Shown here: piece after piece, positions 56,503 through 64,000 of the stretch
How positions within the stretch are numbered: position 1 is the first letter of the stretch
Layout of the letters: the number at the start of each line of letters is the position of its first letter
NCBI GenBank assembly: GCA_947652605.1
Contig: OX393576.1
Span: 50,320,966 to 50,384,965 of the forward strand
Reading direction: 5' to 3'
Origin: Elmis aenea
Lineage: Eukaryota > Arthropoda > Insecta > Coleoptera > Elmidae
Length of the DNA stretch: 64,000 bases
The notes under the pieces: generated by a model
The model's input: only the letters and a program-made list of their open reading frames with translations
What the model was told of the DNA's origin: nothing
The model's database searches: none
Made by a program: the position numbers and the translations under genes

Positions 56503-58285
56503 CATTCACTTTTTTTATTTTAAACACAGGTAGTAGTTGGCTGTGACACCATTAGGAAAATAATTTTTGTCTCGTTTCATTGATGTAAGTATGGGTTGTT
56601 GGGTTTATCTTTAAAAATAAGGAAGTTATTACAAAATTATTATATTTATTAAGTTTAATCAAAGTGGCACACGAAAAGTAAAACACTACATCACGTAAAT
56701 AAACTAGCTGAACTTAATTAAAATTAAACACAAAAAAACTTAAATATTTAGGATATTTTTTACATTTTATAAAAATTTGTGACGTTTCACTTACTGTTAC
56801 TACTAAATCTAAATTATAGGTAACTTGCGTTTAAATTTTAAAATGTAGCCCTCTTTAAATTTGTGAACTGAACTATGTAGATAATAATGTTTTCCTAAGC
56901 ATATTTATTTTTATTTGATATACTGTACTTAAAATATCTAATCTCAATTCTTCAATTATTGTATTCAACTGTCTTTTTATGATTAGCTGTTTTTAAAAAC
57001 ATTTCATAACATAAACAGTTATATGCTTAGAAAAACATTATTATCTTCAAAATGCGGATTTCAAATTTGTATTGCCCATGGAGAGTGGGCTACACTTATC
57101 GGGCCTTATATACTAAAGGTGCATTGATAAACTGTTTCATAATGAATATTAATTATGCTTTATATGCGCTTTCAGTGTGTGCCCAAGATCTCATTAATTA
57201 AATTTAGATAAAATATAAAAATAGCAAACGTCCTTCAATTACTCAATAAACTCCAATCTTTCTAGTTGATTAATATGTTTAGCCTATTTGTGCATAACCT
57301 AAATGCAACAAACTGATATAGTAATAGCAATTTTCTAGACAACATTCAAACAATTAAATGTTCTAGTTAACGTTTTATCTACATAAAGGCTTAATTAAAA
57401 CAGGTTTCCAAACGAAATTGAACGCAGGCTGGTGTTAAGATATGTTATTTCATAGTTCTGCACGTATGTTGTAACATTTAGGTATGCCCGACACAGAAAG
57501 CTGCCTAGAGAAATCGAATGTTTGAATGGCGGGACATGGTTCGTTCGGTTCGGAGAACGAACGGTTGCAACCGCCCGCACTAACGTCCTTGTCAAGGCTT
57601 TCAACTGCCGTTTACAGTCTCCGCTAACTAATAATTGACACAAGCTAGAGAGAGGAAATTGGATTCCAATTTCTTATTTAAATCCCTGGTTTAGTTATAT
57701 CTAATTTAACTTTTAGGTAAGTCATACCAGTGGCGTAGCCAGAACTTTTGAGTCTCTAGACAAAAATCGATAAGGGGGTCCTCTGTTTTATTATTACATT
57801 ATTTTATTAGATTTTAAGTTAGGATTCACTGCCATAACATGTATAAAACAATCACTTTTTACAAACATGAACACAATATTCTACGGCGTTACATGGCAAC
57901 TTTATTTTATTATAAGAATCAAAGAATTGGTTAAATTAGCAAAGTTGGGACGAATTACACAAAAAATTAAATGACCAATGCTGCTTAATTTTATTTAATT
58001 GGTAACTTTAGAGAACTTCAGTCTTACAATAAGGACTTTGTTGTTAAAGATTATGGTAATAAATAGATAAAAAACGCCAATAATAAAAAATAACAATTAC
58101 TTATCTTATTGTTTTGCTGAATCTTTTGTCGAAATTCAACCTCATTTTCAAGACTTGCCTCTCCTCATCATATGCAATCTTATTTTGATGATGAAGATTG
58201 TAGATTTTTTAAACTGATATTGCATTTCGACAAGTCCCTAAAAAAAACGCAAATGACTTTTAATTAAACAAATGTATATACAATA
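56503..58285. other. Intergenic; GC-richer island and one orphan hAT-like end
   Basis: About 57480-57640 is clearly richer in GC and CG than its surroundings. At 57728, CAGTGGCGTAGCCAG is a familiar hAT MITE left end without visible partner. No exon recognised. Confidence 0.4.
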
Positions 58286-58287
58286 TA

Positions 58288-59053
58288 CAGGGTGAGGTAT
58301 CACTTATGACACCCCCACTTATTTTGTTATTGGAAAGAATTATCAAAAAAAGTTTCAAATAAAAGTTGTTTAATACAGTATTTCCCAAAATATTGTCATG
58401 TCAAATTTTGGTTTTCTTTTGCTTTTTTTAGGAGTTACGGCACCATATATGTTTTTTAAAAATGACACTACAATTTTTTTTATACGGTTTGAAAGACATT
58501 TTCTTTCTCTTTTCAACGCACTAAAACTTTTATACCCTTGCATAACAAAATTTTTAAGAAAATCGCAAAAGAACAATTTTGTTTTAAAAGCGTACGGTAT
58601 TAATTAATTTACATAAGTAGGCGTTGAAAATGATACAGAACGGTAAAAATGTATTACAGTAGTTTTGTGTTAACCGTTGTAACCTTATTAACTTTCAAAA
58701 TCTTTTGCCATTTGGTGTCATTTTCAAAGCCTACTAATGTAAATTAATTAATACCGTACGCTTTTAAAACAAAATTGTTCTTTTGCGATTTTCTTAAAAA
58801 TTTTGTTATGTAAGGGTATAAAAGTTTTAGTGCGTTGAGAAAATGTCTTTCAAACCGTATAAAAAAAATTGTATAGTGCCATTTAAAAAAAACATATGGT
58901 GCCGTAACTCCTAAAAAAACAAAAGAAAACCAAAATTTGACATGACAATATTTTGGAACATACTGTAACAAACAACTTTTATTTGAAACTTTTTTTGATA
59001 ATTCTTTCCAATAACAAAATAAGTGGGGGTGTCATAAGTGATGCCTCACCCTG
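58288..59053. repeat. Foldback element, 766 bp
   Basis: CAGGGTGAGGTATCACTTAT at the left and ATAAGTGATGCCTCACCCTG at the right, TA at both flanks. Arms pair to about 58640/58720. The two ORFs reading TKFLRKSQKNNFVLKAYGIN are the same mirrored sequence, which shows how closely the arms agree. Confidence 0.88.
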
Positions 59054-59383
59054 TAGTATTAATCAATGCGTCATTTAAATAATTTAACCGTTTGCAAGTT
59101 CAATTTTTTATTTTCTTTTTAATTGGGTCTTCTGGTGTCGAGGTATGTTTTTCTAGTTTTTGATTATGTGTCTCCATCTTTGTCTATCATTGGTTAACTG
59201 TGGCACATATCTCCAGCTGACTCCTTTTTTTCCCTAGTCTGTCTCACTTCGTTTTTTCATTTTCTTCTTAGGGTGATAAAATTTCGTCGCTGCAGCTATT
59301 CTATTATTGAGCTCTTTTTCTAATTTATCGTTCTCTGCAATTATCGCTTTTAAATATTAAATATTTTATACCTGCTCTAAATC
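59054..59383 (-). other. Possible decayed retroelement tail
   Basis: The minus strand gives scattered words such as QRWRHI and RHQKTQLK among stops, faintly like the tail of a non-LTR ORF. Support is weak; otherwise nothing was seen. Confidence 0.2.
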
Positions 59384-59585
59384 GAGCTCGGTGGCTGGTT
59401 GGTAAGAAGCCTTACGAGCAATCGGGAGGTCGTGGGATCGAATCCCTAGGCCGCCTGTCATTGTAGGGGTTTCAGGTGGTTTTCTCCACCTACTACAGGC
59501 AAATGCTGTGATCTAATCCTTATTGCCTTCCCCTCCACTTCGGTAATTGGCAATGGCAGCGAAAATAAACCGAAATAAAATAAAT
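59384..59585 (+). mobile_element. tRNA-derived SINE
   Basis: A box-like TGGCTGGTTGG (59393-59403) and a B box-like GGGATCGAATCCC (59435-59447), about 40 bp apart, form an internal RNA polymerase III promoter. A non-tRNA body follows (about 59460-59565) and a CCGAAATAAAATAAAT tail. The head does not fold with a proper acceptor stem, so it is a SINE and not a tRNA gene. It would depend on a LINE for copying. Confidence 0.78.
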
Positions 59586-60858
59586 CAGATTTTAAAAAAA
59601 GATACATGATCTATCTTTTCCTTAGTTTATTTTGTAAAAAAATGTTGCTCTTTAGTATCCGATATAATCCATGTTTATTAAACCAAGCTGCAATTTTAAT
59701 CAAATAAACTTTAGAGTTACATAATAAATTCCGTTCCACACATTTAAAATTCAACGCCCGATAGCGTAATATTTTATTAATTACTACCATGCTCTTGTTT
59801 CAAATACCTACAGCTCATTCACCAGCAAAAATAAGCTGAAGAAGTTCATAAAACTACTCATAAGTGTAATATAAGCATTCTCTAAATATTTTCATCTTTT
59901 TGCAAAAAGTATGTCGGGTCAGCAAAAAGTTTTGTATCTTAAATTGCTGTTTGTAGAGCAGAAACATTTCAAAAACTTTAAATGCTGACTAGGATTTAGC
60001 AATCGATCGTAAAAATGTCGTAGCTAAAGTTTTATTTCTTAACAGCATCATTTTTATCAGTATTATTAGCCGAAGTTTTGCCTAATTTTAAGAAAACAGA
60101 AGGATATAATCATATACTTATATACGATCGGACATAAGTAACAATTTTTTAATATTGTTATAACTCTATAACAAAGGAATGTCTAAACCATGGAACGACA
60201 TAGTGGACTGTATAAATGCTATATATGGTTTGTCTTTTATTGCATTTTTTAATAATAATAAATTTACAAGTTATATCATTTTCATCAAAATGATTTCTTA
60301 TAAACAACTCTCTATGGCTACTAAACAGCTTACTATAAATTCACATATTCATAATGTATTGACCATATCTATGGTTACTAACTAATACTTGTCCATACCA
60401 TTTGCCTACGTGCTTTAAGAACTACCTATGATACGTGGAAGATTTTGTATAATTAAGATTATTGAATACGCTTGTCTAATGACTAACTTTATAGACTGCC
60501 TTTTGGTAAAGCATGTAAAGAATAGTAATATAATATGTTCGCTATCTGAAAACAATTACACTACTAATCAATTAGCAGAAACTAGATTTACTAGATCATC
60601 TGATGTTGAAAATTGGTAATATTGCTCATTTTACACTAAAGTTTCTCTCCTGGGATACCGGTCCATTTTAACATGCTTCATATTTCGCGGAAAATACTTA
60701 TTGTCCAGGATATCTGAATAATATTATTTTCGTTTATTTCGTGTTAAGATTTTTGTAATATTATCATACCCTATCAAAATTTATTGTAAATCACTTTACC
60801 AACATGAAATTGCTGAAGTACTTTATTCCGATTTTAAAATAATAATCCTGCTTTGTAT
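59586..60858. other. Intergenic, nothing recognised
   Basis: Small ORFs at 60179 and 60428 have no recognisable content. Confidence 0.4.
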
Positions 60859-60860
60859 TA

Positions 60861-62121
60861 GGTAGGAGCAAAAGTATTTTCGTTTTTTTTTCTAGTCATC
60901 TTGGATACTAAACAATTGATAAAAGTTTGACAAGTTATATGTCAAATTAAAAAGCGCATCTTCTAGTTTAGTTTTTGTGTCAGTTAGTTTAATTATTGCT
61001 TGTGGTTAAAAGTTCTTTAAATGTCTGAAACAAATGTTGAAGTTCTTGCAATTTTACGTCACTACTGGAAATTGGGGCGAAGCGCCGCTGATGCCGCACG
61101 AACTATACGTGATGTGGAAGGTCAGGATACTATCTCAAATCGTACTGCACAAAATTGGTATATAAAATTCAAAAACGGCGATACCAGCCTTCAAAAACAA
61201 GCTCGTTCTGGGCGGCCCTCCATGGTAGACCAGGGGGCCCTACTTCAAGCCGTCGAGGAATCGCCAGCAACAACTACTACAAATTTATCGCACGAACTTG
61301 GGCCTTCGCGATGGACTATAGGTCGCCACCTACATAAGCTAGGTAAATCCAAAAAACGCTGTAGAGAAATACCCCATGATTTGTCACCAGAGCAAGCAGA
61401 ACGTCGGGTCAGTGTATGTAGAGAACTACTCAGCAACCCTCAAGACCATCGGTTCTTTCGCCGGATTGTGACCTGCGACGAAAAATGGATCTACCTGCGT
61501 TATCCCAGTAGATCAAACCAGTGGTTAAGTAGAGGCCAATGTGGAGAACCTGTGGTAAAGCGCGGAAGATTCGAAACCAAGGTTATGCTTTGCGTCTGGT
61601 GGAATTACGAAGGAGTGGTTCACTTTGAGTTGGTTCCTGATGGTCGAGCGATCAACGCGGAACTCTACTGCCAGCAGCTTGATCGAGTGTACGCATCCTG
61701 ACAACGAAAATACCCTGCTTTGGTCAACCGACGACAAGTGCTGTTACAGCAAGACAACGCTAGACCGCATACGGCCCAAACGACCCTCCGGAAACTGGAG
61801 GATCTTGATGGAATAGAAGTGCTACCACACCCTGCATACAGTCCAGACCTAGCACCATCGGATAACCACATGTTCCGGTCAATGGCGCATTTCCTGACTG
61901 GGCGGGACTTTGCTAATGTTCAGGAAGCAGAAGAAGGGTTTCGCGAGTTCTTCGACTCTGTCCCAAGAATGGTACCGGAGGGGAATTGAAAACCTGGCAA
62001 AAAAATGGATTAAGACCATTCAATACAATGGACTATATTTTGACTTTTGATTTAATTTAGTTTTTTAAGAATATTAAAAATAAATATCAGGTTAAAAAAC
62101 GAAAATACTTTTGCTCCTACC
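60861..62121 (+). mobile_element. Full-length mariner element (1261 bp)
   Basis: GGTAGGAGCAAAAGTATTTT at the left and AAAATACTTTTGCTCCTACC at the right are perfect TIRs, continuing for a few more bases. TA duplications flank both ends (60859-60860 and 62122-62123). Size is typical of mariners. It contains one transposase gene with two inactivating changes. Confidence 0.93.
61021..62050 (+). pseudogene. Mariner transposase, nearly full length, two lesions
   Basis: The frame opens MSETNVEVLAILRHYWKLG. HTH DNA-binding domains cover residues about 1-115 (ARSGRPS linker, then WTIGRHLHKLGK). IPHDLSPEQAERR is the conserved mariner linker. Catalytic Asp residues are in IVTCDEKW, LLQQDNARPH and YSPDLAPSDNH; I count 35 residues between the second and third, one more than the classical DD34D. 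An in-frame TGA at 61699-61701 interrupts it, most simply explained by CGA to TGA. A frameshift near 61965 displaces the ending: the original C-terminus is visible in the next frame as QEWYRRGIENLAKKW through YFDF with TGA at 62048-62050. Otherwise the sequence is very well preserved, so the insertion is recent on this window's scale. Inactive as it stands. Confidence 0.92.
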
Positions 62122-62123
62122 TA

Positions 62124-63640
62124 ATAATAACAAATTATGTCCATCCGTGGTATGCGTTAAAAGCCCGGTCTCCATGACAAAAGTTATTTTATCAAAATAC
62201 GTTTACGTAGGTACCCTGGTAGTGAAGTAAAATTGCGTAAAAATAGATTTTTGTTGATAAAAACGATGTCTCTTTGCTGCTAGATCCTCTCAAGACGATT
62301 TTATTCACATTAATAAAGTCTCAGTAGAACTTTTTGTAGTTTTATGTAGTTTTAGTTTTAATATGGCAATGGCAACACTTTTTTATCAAACAGTTTCTCC
62401 TATATTTTGGCCCAATTTGCTAATTTATCCGATTCTCCAACTCCCATAATAGCAAAGTTATTTTTATAACGTTGTAACCCTGTATAATTATGCCTATTTC
62501 TTAAAAAATTACCAACCCATCTGGGTGCTTAGTTTTTATTTACCTTAGAATAACTTGACAAACAAATAAAATAATTTTTCTATTCATGTATATGAAAGTT
62601 GTCATTTTCTCACTGCCTACTCTACATGAAAATTTTGCTTTTTTTTACGCTAGTGGCGAAAGTTAATTTTCGCCCCTAGTGGCGAAAATAATGTCAATGT
62701 CAATGTCAAAACGAAATTGTAAAATTTAGGATCTTTTTTAGCTTAAACTCATAATAAACTAAAATTGGGTTAATATTATTATGAAATAATTTAATTTTAT
62801 TGTACCATTTTATATAAAAGCCCATGCATCGTAAAAACATTAATATTAAATATATTTCGTTTGCAGGTTATAATTTTATTTCTGTCAATGCCAGTGTGGA
62901 AATGGAAATGAAATGATTTATCAATACTTTATACATATCTAATAATTGTCATTTAGTTCGTTAACATTAACTTTCGTTCTATAATATAATTTTAAATTCG
63001 TAGAAAAAATAGCATTTACGACTCTAGATGAAATCAGTTTTTCTCGTTCGTGAAAACACTGGACTTTCATCTCTTGTTGTAAAATTTACTATTGTTTAGT
63101 TCATGTTTATGCTTTATAATTAACAAAGCGGTTGTTTACCTGTAATTAATATTGAGCTATTAAAAATATACTTCAGCATTGGCTCAACACAAATGTTTAT
63201 AACGAAATATTTACCCATCGTATTGACAATAATGAAAAGTAAATAAAATTAATTAAAACCAATATGCTATGTATTTATCGCAATAAAATGGGAAAACTTA
63301 ATTCGTTTCAAAACACAATTACAAAACGTAGATTTGTTGATTTTAATTTATCGACAACAATTAAACCGTTTTCGCGTGCTTACAAAGGAGTTATTAGATA
63401 GTATTGTATACAAATACACAAATTAAATAACTGAACTAATTTGATTGCATGAATATTTGCGTTAAAACAAATTATTTATGCTTCAACATTTTAACAAGTT
63501 ACAAGTGCTAACAATAGTTTAGTTTTTTGTTTATATTGGAAAAAAAGGAAATTTATTAAGAAGGAGCTTTTAAAAAAACTGTTTGGGTTGCCAAAGAAAT
63601 AAGTGAAGTTTTGTCCTGTGATAAATAAATTCATGAGCTA
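62124..63640. other. Intergenic, nothing recognised
   Basis: Short local repeats only: TAGTGGCGAAA twice near 62650-62690 and AATGTC three times near 62691-62708. No exon or element ends supported. Confidence 0.4.
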
Positions 63641-63643
63641 ACG

Positions 63644-63929
63644 GAGTGTTTCTTGGTCTTTATAAAGTTGCGCCCCCCTTTTTCATATACATTTTTATAG
63701 CACCCCCCCCCCGTTTAATCCTTTTATGAAGTGGCGATAAAAAAGGTTCCCCCACTTGTTTTGCAAAATTCATCTCGTTTCAAATTGGTGATTATATAAA
63801 AAAAACTCCTCCGATTGTTTTTAAATCCGTCCCGTTTTACACTGACAATTTATTTCAACAAATTGTTTTCCTTTTATTTCTTAGCGCCCCTTTGAGATAT
63901 TTGGCTACCTACAGGTAAAGAACCACTGG
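63644..63929. mobile_element. hAT-like MITE (286 bp)
   Basis: GAGTGTTTCTTGG at the left and AAGAACCACTGG at the right (inverse CCAGTGGTTCTT) are imperfect TIRs. GCTAACG flanks both sides (63637-63643 and 63930-63936). Both ends carry C-rich tracts including a run of Cs near 63705-63712. No ORF. Confidence 0.65.
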
Positions 63930-64000
63930 GCTAACGAATAATCAGTATAAAATTTAAAAAGCCATCAAATGTGCCTAAAACATTAATCTACGTTTTGTCC

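Noticed and set aside
58398..58971. Paired ORFs 58398-58607 (+) and 58744-58971 (-) with the same ending
   Set aside because: Mirror copies in the arms of the 58288-59053 foldback; not a conserved protein pair.
59393..59447. Functional tRNA gene
   Set aside because: A and B boxes are present but no acceptor stem or proper cloverleaf can be drawn, and a SINE body and tail follow.

Overview
This window looks like nuclear DNA from an insect, most plausibly a beetle or another repeat-rich arthropod. It is AT-rich, has spliced eukaryotic exons, and is crowded with Tc1/mariner, hAT, piggyBac-like, Harbinger-like and non-LTR sequences. The species cannot be named from the sequence alone. No operons, CRISPR arrays, rRNA genes or bacterial signals were seen.

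Left 14 kb: the only recognisable host gene is on the + strand. It is the beta subunit of the mitochondrial branched-chain 2-oxoacid dehydrogenase E1 (BCKDHB), with six exons at 1409-1689, 1744-1899, 6433-6604, 10645-10790, 10879-10965 and 13910-14050. Together they encode about 327 residues to the natural stop. The 5' exon(s) with the mitochondrial presequence are not visible and probably lie left of the window. Introns of about 4.5, 4.0 and 2.9 kb are filled with transposon debris, and position 1 falls inside a non-LTR reverse transcriptase ORF.

Right 50 kb: no host gene could be recognised. The region is a layered transposon landscape. The main theme is a family of long foldback (palindromic) elements of about 0.7-2 kb. 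Their termini read CAGGGTG...CACCCTG and most are flanked by TA, as expected of Tc1/mariner-type non-autonomous elements. Full-size copies or interrupted relatives lie at 4886-5941, 8827-10372, 19307-20499, 22064-24141, 24995-26330 (variant ends), 29215-30378, 32224-33677, 39904-43378, 53764-55293 and 58288-59053. Three have loops that appear to carry transposase relics, which suggests how the family arose.

Other well-supported elements: a 2.6 kb hAT element (39955-42550) with an intact 593-residue BED-finger transposase, inserted in a foldback; two neighbouring degenerate hAT elements with 8-bp duplications (45078-46825 and 46868-48711, the second holding three smaller elements); a full-length mariner with TA duplication and a broken transposase (60861-62121); piggyBac-like MITEs with TTAA flanks; a Harbinger-like palindrome with TAA flanks (55702-56499); a tRNA-derived SINE (59384-59585); a pair of 382-bp GGCC-rich repeats differing at about five positions; and several decayed reverse transcriptases.

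Most short ORFs are mirrored arms of palindromes and are not genes. All calls come from reading the sequence; family names rest on motif recognition, not database searches.
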